From: DATJPD01 sp036394195
GTDB lineage: Bacteria; Pseudomonadota; Alphaproteobacteria; CACIAM-22H2
NCBI GenBank assembly: GCA_036394195.1
Contig: DASWFO010000196.1
Span: 1-44,018, forward strand
Length of the DNA: 44,018 bases
Direction of reading: 5' to 3'
The stretch's first letter is position 1; every line of letters starts with the position of its first letter. Under the pieces are notes generated by a model. It saw nothing but the letters and a program-made list of their open reading frames with translations, was not told the origin of the DNA and did no database searches. This document shows positions 8,389-16,725 of this stretch, in pieces. A program made the translations under genes and the position numbers.

Positions 8389-8688
8389 ATGAAGCTCTCG
8401 CCGAAGGCTCATAGGTTCGTTGCTGAAGCGGTTCGTGAACTGCCGATCGGCAGGGATCGCGACCGCCTCCGGGATTGGATGGAGCGCTCTAAAACAGGAG
8501 AAGACGTTCCCCCCGATATCGCACATCTCGCCCTGAAGGCACTCCAGAACTTCGAGACGCGAATGAGGGAGCGCTTGCGCGGGGCCGATGAAGACCTCGG
8601 AGCGGACCTAATGAACGATATCTCGTTTGTTCGGGCGATCGAAAGCGATCTGGAAAAAATGGGCCAGCCTGCGCGGCACCATTCGTAA
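8389..8688 (+). CDS. Small helical protein, probable antitoxin/immunity partner of the upstream gene
   Basis: Unrecognised 99-residue protein starting MKLSPKAHRFVAEAVREL. It is predicted all-helical, strongly charged and without a membrane segment. The C-terminal half (ETRMRERLRGADEDLGADL) could form an amphipathic helical pair, as in Tsi2-like immunity proteins. The ATG at 8389 has GGAATGG upstream. A GTG at 8362 that overlaps the toxin stop (GTGA) would give 108 residues and translational coupling. No DNA-binding motif is evident, so if it is an antitoxin it probably neutralises by direct binding. The role is inferred from position and size; I cannot assign a family. Confidence 0.55.
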   Translation: MKLSPKAHRFVAEAVRELPIGRDRDRLRDWMERSKTGEDVPPDIAHLALKALQNFETRMRERLRGADEDLGADLMNDISFVRAIESDLEKMGQPARHHS

Positions 8689-8925
8689 ATTCGCCGAAGG
8701 CTCAATAGCCGCGACGGTTAAACTCCCCGCTCCGGCGGAACATCCAAGACAGTAATACAGGGGCGACGAGACTCGCCTCGATCGTCCCGCGCGTTCTTGA
8801 GCGCACGCCGGAGGCAGGTGAGCCGGCCTGAAATTTGCACACGATATTCGTTCGGCATTCATAGCGGTCTTCATAAGGGACAGACGGCTTAACAGGCGGG
8901 CAGCGAACCGCGGCGGAGGTCGGCG

Positions 8926-10527
8926 ATGAACCGCAGACGATTCATGAGATCCGTGGTCGGCGCCGGAGCCGTCACGGCGATGGGTGGGCTCGCGGCACCT
9001 GCGGTCTCTCAACGCGTGGCCGCGCGCAGCCTGCGTCTGGTCCCGCACGCCGACCTGGCCAATTTCGATCCCATCTGGAGCTCCGCCTATATCGCGCGCA
9101 ACGCCGGCGTCCTTGTGTGGGACATGCTTTACGGCGTCGACCAGAAGCTGCAGCCCCGGCGCCAGATGGTCGAGGCCGAGGAGGTGTCGGCCGACGGGCT
9201 GACCTGGACGTTCCGGCTGCGGCCGGGGCTGAGGTTCCACGACGGCGAGCCGGTGCTGGCGACGGACGTCGTGGCGAGCCTCAACCGCTGGGCGGCGCGC
9301 GAACCGATGGGCCAGATGATCAAGGCGATTGAAAACGAGCTCGCCGCGGTCGACGATCGCACGTTTCGGTGGTCCCTGAAAAAGCCTTATCCGAAGCTGC
9401 TGCTCGCGCTGGCCAAGATCGGCACGCCGTGCTGCTTCATCATGCCGGCACGCATCGCCGCCACCGATCCGTTCAAGCAGATCAACGAGTATGTCGGCAG
9501 CGGGCCGCTGCGCTTCGTTCGCGACGAATGGGTGCCGGGCGCGCGGGCGGTGTTCGAGAAATTTCCGGGTTACGCGCCGCGGCAGGAGCCGGCGTCCTGG
9601 CTCGCCGGCGGCAAGCACATCGAATTGGACCGCGTCGAATGGATGATCGTGCCGGACGCGACGACGGCCGCCGCGGCGCTGCAGAACGGCGAGGTCGACT
9701 GGTGGGAGATCGCCACTCCCGACCTGGGACCGGTCCTGCAAAAGAATCGCAATTTGGTCGTCGACGTCTCCGACCCTCTCGGGTTCGTCGGCGTCTTGTT
9801 GATGAACCAGACGTTCCCACCCTTCAACGACGCACGCGCCCGCCGCGCCATCCTGATGGCGATGAGCCAGGACGACTACATGCGCGCCTACGTCGGCGAT
9901 GACGATCACCTGTTCAAGCCGTTGCCCGGCTACTTCACGCCGGGCGGCCCGCTCTACACCGAGGAGGGCGGTGACATTCTCAAGGGCCCGCGCCGGCTGG
10001 ATGCGGCGCGCCGCCTGCTGGCGGAGAGCGGCTATGCGGGCGAGCCGATCACCTGCATGGCGGCGCAGGATCTGCCGCATCACAAGGCGTGGGGCGACGT
10101 GACTGTCGACCTGCTGAAGCGCCTCGGCGTGAATGTGGACTTTGCAGCCCTCGATTGGGGGACCGTGGTCGCCCGGCGTGCGCAGAAGGCGGCACCCGGC
10201 CGCGGCGGCTGGCACATGTATCACACGGCCCTCGCCGGCGTTGACTGCATCGATCCCACCAACAAGTTCGTTCGCGCCGACGGCAGCCTGGGGATCAACG
10301 GCTGGGCGAACAGCCCGGCTGTCGAAACCGAGGTCGCCGCCTGGTTCGCCGCGACGACGCTCGATGAAGAACGCGCCATCGTGCGCCAGCTGAACCGCAG
10401 CGCCCTCGACCACGTGGTCTACGCGCCGCTCGGGCTTTACCTCAGACAGTCCGCGTGGCGAAAGAGCGTCAGCGGCGTCGCGCGAGGACCGCTGCCGTTC
10501 ATGTGGGGCGTCACCAAGACCGCTTGA
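8926..10527 (+). CDS. Peptide/nickel-type ABC substrate-binding protein (SBP family 5), Tat-exported
   Basis: Periplasmic receptor for a peptide-like or other ligand. The 533-residue length is typical. The N terminus MNRRRFMRSVVGAG is a twin-arginine type signal followed by a short hydrophobic stretch and APAVSQ. Family features: LVWDMLYGVD, WTFRLRPGLRFHDGEPV, VGSGPLRFVRDEWVPG and NDARARRAI. The ATG at 8926 follows GCGGAGGTCGGCG. There is no permease or ATPase next to it: upstream is the toxin-like module and downstream the convergent yajQ, so it is an orphan that must share a transporter encoded elsewhere. The 237-bp upstream gap shows nothing I can name beyond possible promoter DNA. Confidence 0.93.
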   Translation: MNRRRFMRSVVGAGAVTAMGGLAAPAVSQRVAARSLRLVPHADLANFDPIWSSAYIARNAGVLVWDMLYGVDQKLQPRRQMVEAEEVSADGLTWTFRLRPGLRFHDGEPVLATDVVASLNRWAAREPMGQMIKAIENELAAVDDRTFRWSLKKPYPKLLLALAKIGTPCCFIMPARIAATDPFKQINEYVGSGPLRFVRDEWVPGARAVFEKFPGYAPRQEPASWLAGGKHIELDRVEWMIVPDATTAAAALQNGEVDWWEIATPDLGPVLQKNRNLVVDVSDPLGFVGVLLMNQTFPPFNDARARRAILMAMSQDDYMRAYVGDDDHLFKPLPGYFTPGGPLYTEEGGDILKGPRRLDAARRLLAESGYAGEPITCMAAQDLPHHKAWGDVTVDLLKRLGVNVDFAALDWGTVVARRAQKAAPGRGGWHMYHTALAGVDCIDPTNKFVRADGSLGINGWANSPAVETEVAAWFAATTLDEERAIVRQLNRSALDHVVYAPLGLYLRQSAWRKSVSGVARGPLPFMWGVTKTA

Positions 10528-10567
10528 GACGCATGCCGCGGCGCGTCATCACACCTCGGGCCCGCCC

Positions 10568-11053
10568 TCAGTCCCTGAAATTCACGAACTGCAGCGGCTG
10601 TTCGATCTTGAGGCCGCGCACCAGCGCGATCGCCGCCTGAAGGTCGTCGCGCTTCTTGCCGGTGATTCGCAGCTCGTCGCCCTGGATCGAGGTCTGCACT
10701 TTCAGCTTCGCGTCCTTGACCGCCTTGACGATGGTCTTGCCGACCTCGCGGTCGATGCCCTGCTTCACCACCGCGACCTGGCGCAGCGTGTTGCCGGCCG
10801 CCTTCTCCTCGTCCTTCCACTCCAGCGCCTGCGGGTCGAGCTTGCGGCGCGCGAAATAGCCCTTCACCAGGTCCTGCATCTGGCGCAGCTTGGTCCCATC
10901 GTCGGCAAGCAGCGTGATCGCCGCCTCCTCGCGCGTGATGCTGCAGTTGGACCCCTTGAAGTCGAAGCGGGTCGAGATCTCGCGCACGACACCCTGCACC
11001 GCGTTGTCGACTTCGGCGAGATCGGTTTTCGAGACGATGTCGAACGACGGCAT
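10568..11053 (-). CDS. yajQ: YajQ-family nucleotide-binding protein
   Basis: Small cytoplasmic protein of the UPF0234/YajQ family; some members bind cyclic di-GMP and act in regulation. The product begins MPSFDIVSKTDLAEVDNAV and ends EQPLQFVNFRD, both family hallmarks, with the expected length of about 161 residues. I chose the ATG at 11053 because MPSFDIVSK is the conserved start; a GTG two codons upstream at 11059 is open too. The sequence GGGAGGGGG immediately upstream acts as a ribosome binding site and is the end of an intergenic repeat shared with 31.4 kb. It is downstream of the ThDP enzyme gene on the same strand. Confidence 0.95.
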   Translation of the reverse strand: MPSFDIVSKTDLAEVDNAVQGVVREISTRFDFKGSNCSITREEAAITLLADDGTKLRQMQDLVKGYFARRKLDPQALEWKDEEKAAGNTLRQVAVVKQGIDREVGKTIVKAVKDAKLKVQTSIQGDELRITGKKRDDLQAAIALVRGLKIEQPLQFVNFRD

Positions 11054-11059
11054 GGCCAC

Positions 11060-11096
11060 CCCCTCCCTACCCTCCCCCGCAAGGAGGGAGGGGAAT
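11060..11096. repeat. Intergenic C/G-rich palindromic repeat, copy 1
   Basis: Imperfect palindrome with arms CCCTCCC...GGGAGGG around a short CCGCAA centre. It is almost identical to 31422-31458. It fills the gap between the ThDP-enzyme stop and yajQ. On the minus strand its end supplies the GGGAGGGGG that serves as the yajQ ribosome binding site. Confidence 0.75.
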
Positions 11097-11102
11097 CTTT
11101 GT

Positions 11103-12794
11103 TTAGGCCGAGGCCATTGCTTTCTTGCGGGCGGCCTCGCGCAAGGCCCCGATGGTGGTGCGCGTGGTGATGAGATCGGTGTCGGTCTTGAGCTCGATCA
11201 GCGCCGCCTTCCCGGACGCAACGGCGCGCTGAAACGCCGGCATGAACTCATCGGTCCGCGTGACCGTCTCGCCGTGGCCGCCATAGGCCCGCGCGAGGGC
11301 CGCGAAATCGGGGTTCACCAGATCGGTCCCGACGACGCGCTCGGGATGGTCGCGCTCCTGGTGCATCCTGATGGTTCCATAAGTCTTGTTGTTGAACACC
11401 AGGATGATCGGCTTGCCGCCGTGCTGGACGGCGGTCATGAACTCCTGACCGCTCATCATGAACCCGCCATCGCCGACGCAGCCGATCACCAGCCGGTCGC
11501 GATGGACCAGCGAGGCCGCCACCGCCGCCGGCACCGAGTACGCCATGGCGCCGCTGGTCGGGCCGAGCAGCCGCCCCGGACGGCCGTAGGAGAGATAACG
11601 CATCGGCCAGCCGGTATGGTTGCCGGCATCAAGGGTCACGATCGCGTCAGGCGGCAGCTTGCCGCGCAGCTCGGCCAGCGCCCGGCCCATGTCGAGCGCC
11701 CCGTTGTACGGTGAGGGCTCGAGGCTGGCCAGGTAATCGGCGCGCGCCGCCTCGGTCCACTTTGCCCACCGCGGCGACGAGGACGGCCGGAGCGCCGTCA
11801 CCGCGTTCGCGAACGCGACCGGACCGGCCGCGATGCCGAGATCGGGGCGGAAGACGCGGCCGAGCTCGTTCGGATCGGGGTAGACGTGAACCAGGGTCGG
11901 CTTCGGCTCGGGCACGTCGAGGGTGGTATAGGCCTGGGTCGTGATGTCGCCAAGCCGGGCGCCCACGACCAGCACGAAGTCCGCCTCCTTCAGCCGCTTG
12001 GCCAGCGACGGCACCGGCGAGGTGCCGAAGTCGCCGGCATAGACGCGGCTCTTGTTGTCGAAGAGATCCATCCGCCGGAACGACACCGTGGCCGGCAGGT
12101 TCCATGTCTCGGCGAAGGCGATCATCTGGGCGCAGGCGGCGTCGGTCCACCGCGAGCCGCCGACGAGCAGCATCGGCCGTTCCGCTTTCTCGAGCAGGCG
12201 GCGCAGCCGGTCGAGATCGGCAGCGTCCGGCGAGGGCTGACTGGCCACATACGGCTCGGCGTCGCGCACCTGGACGCGGTCGGTGAGCATGTCTTCCGGC
12301 AGCGCCAGCACCACCGGACCGGGGCGACCCGAGGTCGCGACATGGAACGCCCGCGCCATGTATTCGGGGACGCGCTCGGCCTGGTCGATCTGCGCCGCCC
12401 ATTTGGCGAGCGGCCCGAACATCTGGCGGTAATCGACCTCCTGGAACGACTCACGGTCGGTGGTATCGCGCGCGATCTGACCGACCAGCAGGATCATCGG
12501 CGTCGAATCCTGCATGGCGGTGTGCACTCCGACCGCGGCCTGGCAAGCGCCGGGGCCGCGGGTGACGAGGCAGATTCCGGGCCGGCCGGTGAGCTTGCCA
12601 TAGGCCTCGGCCATGTTGGCCGCCCCTGCCTCCTGACGGGCGTTGATCAGCCGGACCCGGTCGCGGGCGTCGTAAAGGGCGTCGAGGACCTCGAGATAGC
12701 TTTCACCCGGCACGCAGAATGCCGTGTCGGTGCCGTGGATCAGCAGCTGATCCACCAGCACCTGCCCGCCGCTGCGCAACCCCGCCTTCGTCAT
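11103..12794 (-). CDS. Thiamine-diphosphate-dependent enzyme, acetolactate-synthase-like
   Basis: Carboligase or decarboxylase acting on a 2-oxoacid. At 563 residues it has the three-domain layout: N-terminal pyrimidine-binding domain with the activating Glu in NARQEAGAANMAEAYG, a central domain, and a C-terminal pyrophosphate-binding domain with GDGGFMMSGQEFMTAV ending in the NN pair of VFNNKTYG. It resembles the large-subunit-like proteins annotated as acetolactate synthase homologues, but there is no small subunit nearby, so branched-chain amino acid synthesis is unlikely. The ATG at 12794 has GGAGCGGGCGAAC upstream. It is divergent from the thioesterase gene and may share an operon with yajQ. 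Substrate (pyruvate, glyoxylate or another 2-oxoacid) is unknown. Confidence 0.88.
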   Translation of the reverse strand: MTKAGLRSGGQVLVDQLLIHGTDTAFCVPGESYLEVLDALYDARDRVRLINARQEAGAANMAEAYGKLTGRPGICLVTRGPGACQAAVGVHTAMQDSTPMILLVGQIARDTTDRESFQEVDYRQMFGPLAKWAAQIDQAERVPEYMARAFHVATSGRPGPVVLALPEDMLTDRVQVRDAEPYVASQPSPDAADLDRLRRLLEKAERPMLLVGGSRWTDAACAQMIAFAETWNLPATVSFRRMDLFDNKSRVYAGDFGTSPVPSLAKRLKEADFVLVVGARLGDITTQAYTTLDVPEPKPTLVHVYPDPNELGRVFRPDLGIAAGPVAFANAVTALRPSSSPRWAKWTEAARADYLASLEPSPYNGALDMGRALAELRGKLPPDAIVTLDAGNHTGWPMRYLSYGRPGRLLGPTSGAMAYSVPAAVAASLVHRDRLVIGCVGDGGFMMSGQEFMTAVQHGGKPIILVFNNKTYGTIRMHQERDHPERVVGTDLVNPDFAALARAYGGHGETVTRTDEFMPAFQRAVASGKAALIELKTDTDLITTRTTIGALREAARKKAMASA

Positions 12795-12887
12795 GTTCGC
12801 CCGCTCCTCAACTCAAGACCTCAGCGCGAGTTAAGGCCGCGGCCGGGACCCTGTCAATTACTGGACGGCCGCGCACCGGGGCCGCTA

Positions 12888-13340
12888 ATGTCGCGTCCCA
12901 TGAACGATCCGACCCGTCCCGATTGGGATGCCCTGCTGAGCAATTTCAACCGGCATCTCAACATGAAAATCGTCGAGTGGTCGGACGGTGCCGCGACCGT
13001 GACCCTCGACATCGACGACCGCATGCGCAACCGCGTCGGCGCGGTGCATGGCGGCGTCATCGCGACCCTGATCGACGCGACCGCCGGCTACGCCGGCAAT
13101 TTCTGTCCGCATCCGGGCCGGCGGCGGATCTCGGCGACGATCTCGATGACCACCAGCTTCCTGGCGCCGAGCAAGGGCGGGCGCATCACCGCCCGCGCCA
13201 CGGTGCGCGGCGGCGGACGCACCATCTACGTGGCGGCCGTCGAAGTCACCGACGAGGACGGCACGCTGATCGCGATCGGCGAGGCGTCGTACCGCCGCGC
13301 CAAAGGCAGCGAGACGCTCGAAGGCGTGCCTATTTCTTGA
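12888..13340 (+). CDS. PaaI-type hotdog-fold thioesterase
   Basis: Probable acyl-CoA thioesterase of the PaaI group (150 residues). The hotdog core is visible: NRVGAVHGGVIATLIDATAGYA carries the HGG motif and the acidic residue (Asp) of the central helix. Strands follow (SMTTSFLAPSKGGRITARA), and it ends with a GEASYRRAK strand. Two in-frame ATGs are close together, 12888 and 12900. I prefer 12888 because CGGGG lies 7-8 nt upstream, but either may be used. It is divergent from the ThDP enzyme across about 90 bp, which must hold both promoters. Substrate cannot be told from sequence. Confidence 0.88.
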   Translation: MSRPMNDPTRPDWDALLSNFNRHLNMKIVEWSDGAATVTLDIDDRMRNRVGAVHGGVIATLIDATAGYAGNFCPHPGRRRISATISMTTSFLAPSKGGRITARATVRGGGRTIYVAAVEVTDEDGTLIAIGEASYRRAKGSETLEGVPIS

Positions 13341-13378
13341 CCCGCTCACGCGTAGCCGCCACACCGGCCGGACATTGC

Positions 13379-13399
13379 GAGGGGGCGAAGCCCCCTCGG
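13379..13399. repeat. Short palindrome GGGGGC-gaa-GCCCCC
   Basis: Perfect stem GAGGGGGC/GCCCCCTC with a GAA loop, followed by GGACCCCGG. It lies in the 194-bp gap between the thioesterase and the tctA stop. The same motif, with an AAA loop and CACCCCGGG after it, occurs at 29703-29721. It looks like a dispersed intergenic element and could also act as a bidirectional terminator between these convergent genes. Confidence 0.5.
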
Positions 13400-13534
13400 A
13401 CCCCGGCCCTACGCGCTCGCGGGCGCGGGCACCGGCAAATCGCGCGGCGCGATTGTGCCTGCCGTGCCCGCGAATGACTCACGGCAATAGTCACAAGGGT
13501 CCGGGCCATTTGCGGGCGCCGAATCCAGCGAGGC

Positions 13535-15061
13535 TTAGTCGCCGGCCAAAGGACGGGCGGAGCGGCTGAACGCGCCGCGCAGCCGCTCGATGGCGCCGGA
13601 GATCGCCGGCCAGAACAGCAGGACCAGCGCCAGGGTGGTGATCGAGCCGACCAGCCAATTCGACCACAGCACGCGCAGGTCGCCGCCCGAGCCGATCATC
13701 GACAGGCGGAAGGCGTCTTCGGTGCGGCTGCCGAGCACCAGGGCCAGGGTCAGCGGCGCCAGCGGGTAGCCGCGCTTCTTGAACACGTAGCCGATCACGC
13801 CGAAGAACAGCATCAGCCAGATGTCGAACATCGCGTTCTGCACGGCATAGGCGCCGATGGCGCAGGACACGACGATCATCGGCGCGATCGCGGCGAACGG
13901 CACGCGCAGCACGGCGGCGAACACAGGCACGCTGGACAGCACCAGCACCAGGCCGACGACGTTGCCGAGATACATCGAGGCAATTGTGCCCCAGACGAAT
14001 TCCTTGTGCTCGACGAACAGGAGCGGGCCAGGGTTGAGACCCCACACCATGAGGCCGCCGAGCAGGATCGCCGCCGTGCCCGAGCCGGGAATGCCCAGCG
14101 CCAGCATCGGCAGCAGCGCCGACGTACCGGCGGCGTGCGCCGCGGTTTCCGGCGCGAACACGCCTTCGATGCGGCCCTTGCCGAAGCTCTCCTTGTCCTT
14201 GGCGAAGCGCTTGGCGAGGTTGTAGCCCATGAACGAGGCGGCAATCGCGCCACCCGGCGTGATGCCGAGCCAGCATCCGATCACCGATGAGCGGACCAAC
14301 GTCGCCCAATAGCGCGGCAGGCTCTTCCAGACGCCGAACACGACCCGCAGGTTGATGCTCGCGGGGTGGCCCTTGAGCGCCAGGCGCTCCTCCATGGTCA
14401 GCAGGATCTCGCTGATCCCGAACAGCCCGATCACGGCGACCAGGAAGTTGACGCCGCGAAACATCTCGGTCCAGCCGAAGGTCATGCGGAGCTGGCCCGA
14501 CACGGTGTCCATCCCGACCCCGGCGAGCAGCAGGCCCAGCGCCATCGAGATGACGATCTTGTGCCGCTCCTCGCGCCCGAGCCCGACGAAGGAGCAGAAG
14601 GTCAGCAGGTAGACCGCGAAGAACTCCGGCGGACCGAAGCGCAGCGCGAAATCGGCAATGCGCGGGGCCAGGAACGTGATCAGGAGCACCGCGACCAGCG
14701 AGCCGATGAACGACGAGGTAAACGCCGCGGTCAGCGCCTCGGCGGCGCGGCCCTGCTGCGCCATCGGATAGCCGTCGAAGGTCGTCGCCACCGACCACGC
14801 CTCGCCCGGGATGTTGAACAGGATCGAGGTGATGGCGCCGCCGAACAGCGCCCCCCAGTAGATGCAGGACAGCATCACGATGGCCGAGGTCGGCTCCATC
14901 GAGAAGGTCAGCGGCAGAAGGATCGCGACGCCGTTCGGCCCGCCGAGGCCGGGCAGCACGCCGACGAACACGCCGAGCACCAGGCCCAGCATCATCAGCG
15001 CGATCTTGTCGGGGGTGAGGAGGACCTGAAACCCCTGGAACAGCAGCTCGAACGCTTCCAT
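13535..15061 (-). CDS. tctA: Tripartite tricarboxylate transporter, large membrane subunit TctA
   Basis: Large permease of a TTT-family, ion-driven secondary transporter. The 508-residue chain has about 11-12 hydrophobic segments and the family motifs GVLPGLGGPNGVAILLP near residue 30, ITPGGAIAASFMGY in the middle and LALGIPGSGTAAILLGG later. I chose ATG 15061 (MEAFELLFQG) because the open frame to 15166 adds an Arg/Ser-rich stretch that overlaps tctB and is not membrane-like. It starts 10 bp after the tctB stop. Last gene of the class V aminotransferase-tctC-tctB-tctA operon. The ligand is set by TctC and is not known. Confidence 0.95.
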   Translation of the reverse strand: MEAFELLFQGFQVLLTPDKIALMMLGLVLGVFVGVLPGLGGPNGVAILLPLTFSMEPTSAIVMLSCIYWGALFGGAITSILFNIPGEAWSVATTFDGYPMAQQGRAAEALTAAFTSSFIGSLVAVLLITFLAPRIADFALRFGPPEFFAVYLLTFCSFVGLGREERHKIVISMALGLLLAGVGMDTVSGQLRMTFGWTEMFRGVNFLVAVIGLFGISEILLTMEERLALKGHPASINLRVVFGVWKSLPRYWATLVRSSVIGCWLGITPGGAIAASFMGYNLAKRFAKDKESFGKGRIEGVFAPETAAHAAGTSALLPMLALGIPGSGTAAILLGGLMVWGLNPGPLLFVEHKEFVWGTIASMYLGNVVGLVLVLSSVPVFAAVLRVPFAAIAPMIVVSCAIGAYAVQNAMFDIWLMLFFGVIGYVFKKRGYPLAPLTLALVLGSRTEDAFRLSMIGSGGDLRVLWSNWLVGSITTLALVLLFWPAISGAIERLRGAFSRSARPLAGD

Positions 15062-15071
15062 GTGCCGGTCC

Positions 15072-15587
15072 TCAGAAGCCCAGCGCCGCCTCGAGCGGAC
15101 CCTTCGGCATGATGACGTCGAAGGCGATCTCGAAGGTGAAGAACATCGCGAGCGTGAACACGACACTGGTGAGCAGCGAGACCCATAGCGGGAGGCGCCC
15201 GATCCACCACATGAAGCCGGCGATGAGCAGGAAGCTCGCGACGTAGAGTCCCAGGACCTGGGTCAGCGCGCAGAAGAGGAAGGTCGGCACGAAGACCTGC
15301 ATCACGCGCTTGAACTGCTCGCGCGTAACGAACGGCTCATCGGCGTGGCGGGCGATCAGCGCCGACACCAGGCCGTAAAGGCTGGCGAGCCCCATCAGGA
15401 CGGAGAGGTAGAAGGGAAAATACCCGGCTTGCGGCCCGTCATCGGCCCACGACATGCCGATCCGCCAGCTGTCCCAGCCAAGCAAGAGCGCCAGGCCGAG
15501 CAGCAGCAGCGAGAGGATGATATCGACGCTGCGGTTGCCGACGATCCGCCCGTCGGCGGCCCGTGTCTCCGCCTTGTGTGAACTCAT
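15072..15587 (-). CDS. tctB: Tripartite tricarboxylate transporter, small membrane subunit TctB
   Basis: Small integral membrane subunit that partners TctA in TTT transporters. At 171 residues it has four hydrophobic segments: IILSLLLLGLALLLGW, a second at about 60-80, FVPTFLFCALTQVLGLYVA and a last one around WVSLLTSVVFTLAMFF. The motif GPQAGYFPFYLSVLM after the first helix is typical of TctB. The N terminus to about residue 20 is polar. It lies between tctC (59-bp gap with a hairpin) and tctA (10-bp gap). Confidence 0.92.
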   Translation of the reverse strand: MSSHKAETRAADGRIVGNRSVDIILSLLLLGLALLLGWDSWRIGMSWADDGPQAGYFPFYLSVLMGLASLYGLVSALIARHADEPFVTREQFKRVMQVFVPTFLFCALTQVLGLYVASFLLIAGFMWWIGRLPLWVSLLTSVVFTLAMFFTFEIAFDVIMPKGPLEAALGF

Positions 15588-15609
15588 ACCGTACCTGCTC
15601 TGAAGATGC

Positions 15610-15632
15610 GGCCGGGGCTGGATGCCCCGGCC
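15610..15632. other. Intercistronic hairpin between tctC and tctB
   Basis: GGCCGGGGC (15610-15618) pairs perfectly with GCCCCGGCC (15624-15632) around a 5-nt loop. It sits in the 59-bp gap after the tctC stop on the minus strand. No T-run follows it in the direction of transcription. Such hairpins after binding-protein genes commonly protect the upstream mRNA and raise the receptor-to-permease ratio; that role is inferred here. Confidence 0.5.
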
Positions 15633-15646
15633 AAAAACAAACCCGC

Positions 15647-16666
15647 TCAGTTCGTGGCGACGAAGCCCGCTTCGGTCATCAGCTGCCTGTGCAGCGCGTC
15701 GTCCTTCTCCAGGAACGAGACCATGTCTTTTCCGGCGAGGAACACCGGCTTCAACGCCTGGTTCCGCATGTAGTCTTTGTACTCCGCCGTCTGCGCGATC
15801 TTTTTGAACAGCTCGACGTAATAGGCGGTCTGCTCGGCCGCCACCTTGCCCGGAAGGAACATGCCGCGGAGCATGGTGTATTCGACGTCGAGCCCCTCTT
15901 CCTTACAGGTCGGAATGTCGTGCCAGGAGAGATTGCCGGCGACCTTGTCCGTGTACTCGATCCGCTCGCTGTCGAAGACGCAGAGCGGCCGCACCTGCCC
16001 GGCACGCCACACCTCGACGTTCTCGGACGGATTGTTGACGTTCGACGCCGTGTGATTGCCGACGAGCTGCGTCGCCGCTTCGCCGCCCGACTTGTAGGGA
16101 AGATACGCGAACTTGGCGCCTGTCTTCTTCTCGATGAAGGCCGTGAGGATGTGATCCTCGCGCTTCGAGCCCGTGCCGCCCATCTTGAACGGCGGATTGG
16201 CGGCTTTGGCCGCCGCGGCGAACTCGGTCACCGACTTGTAGGATTGGCCGGCGTTGACCCACAGCACGAACTCGTCAAAGGCCACGATCGACACCGGCGT
16301 CAGCTCCCGCCAGGTGAACGGGATCTTCGCCGAGAGCGGCAGCGTGTAGATGAGCGAGTAGGCGATCAGAACCTTGTTCGGATCGCCCTCGCTCCCCTTC
16401 ATGTACATCAGGGCTTCGGCGCCCGACGCGCCGCCCTTCAGCGAGACGACCATCGGCGGCTTCATCAGGTTGTTCTTCTGGACCGCGGCCTGGATCATCC
16501 GGGCCATCTGGTCGGAGGCACCGCCGGCGCCGGCGGCGACCACGATCTCCACCGATTTGGTGGGCTCCCAGGCCAAGGCGGTCGGCGCACCGGCCAAACA
16601 TCCGGAAATCGCAGTCGTGAGAGCCAGCGCGGCGACCGCCGCGTGGCGTTCGATCGGCTTCAACAT
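15647..16666 (-). CDS. tctC: Tripartite tricarboxylate transporter receptor TctC
   Basis: Extracytoplasmic solute receptor of the TTT transporter (339 residues). The N-terminal signal ends either at Cys in TAISGC, which resembles a lipobox, or at TALA before WEPTKS. The mature protein has the Bug/TctC pattern: VEIVVAAGAGGASDQMAR near the start, then SLKGGASGAEALMYMKG, GTGSKREDHI and LPYKSGGEAATQLVG. The ATG at 16666 is preceded by GAGGGAGCG; the open frame extends upstream to 16843 but that part overlaps the aminotransferase gene. It lies 59 bp after the class V aminotransferase stop, in the same operon. Bug proteins bind carboxylates, amides or aromatic acids; the ligand is not readable. Confidence 0.93.
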   Translation of the reverse strand: MLKPIERHAAVAALALTTAISGCLAGAPTALAWEPTKSVEIVVAAGAGGASDQMARMIQAAVQKNNLMKPPMVVSLKGGASGAEALMYMKGSEGDPNKVLIAYSLIYTLPLSAKIPFTWRELTPVSIVAFDEFVLWVNAGQSYKSVTEFAAAAKAANPPFKMGGTGSKREDHILTAFIEKKTGAKFAYLPYKSGGEAATQLVGNHTASNVNNPSENVEVWRAGQVRPLCVFDSERIEYTDKVAGNLSWHDIPTCKEEGLDVEYTMLRGMFLPGKVAAEQTAYYVELFKKIAQTAEYKDYMRNQALKPVFLAGKDMVSFLEKDDALHRQLMTEAGFVATN

Positions 16667-16725
16667 GTTTCGCTCCCTCTCGGTTTTATTTACGAATGTC
16701 CTCTTGTGCTTTATCGGTCTTCCTC

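Noticed and set aside
8608..10413. 601-codon minus-strand open frame
   Set aside because: Antisense to the Tat-exported binding protein and rich in His/Arg/Asp with no recognisable domain.
10528..10567. Possible GACGC/GCGTC hairpin terminator between convergent genes
   Set aside because: Only a 5-bp stem with no T-run; too weak to call.
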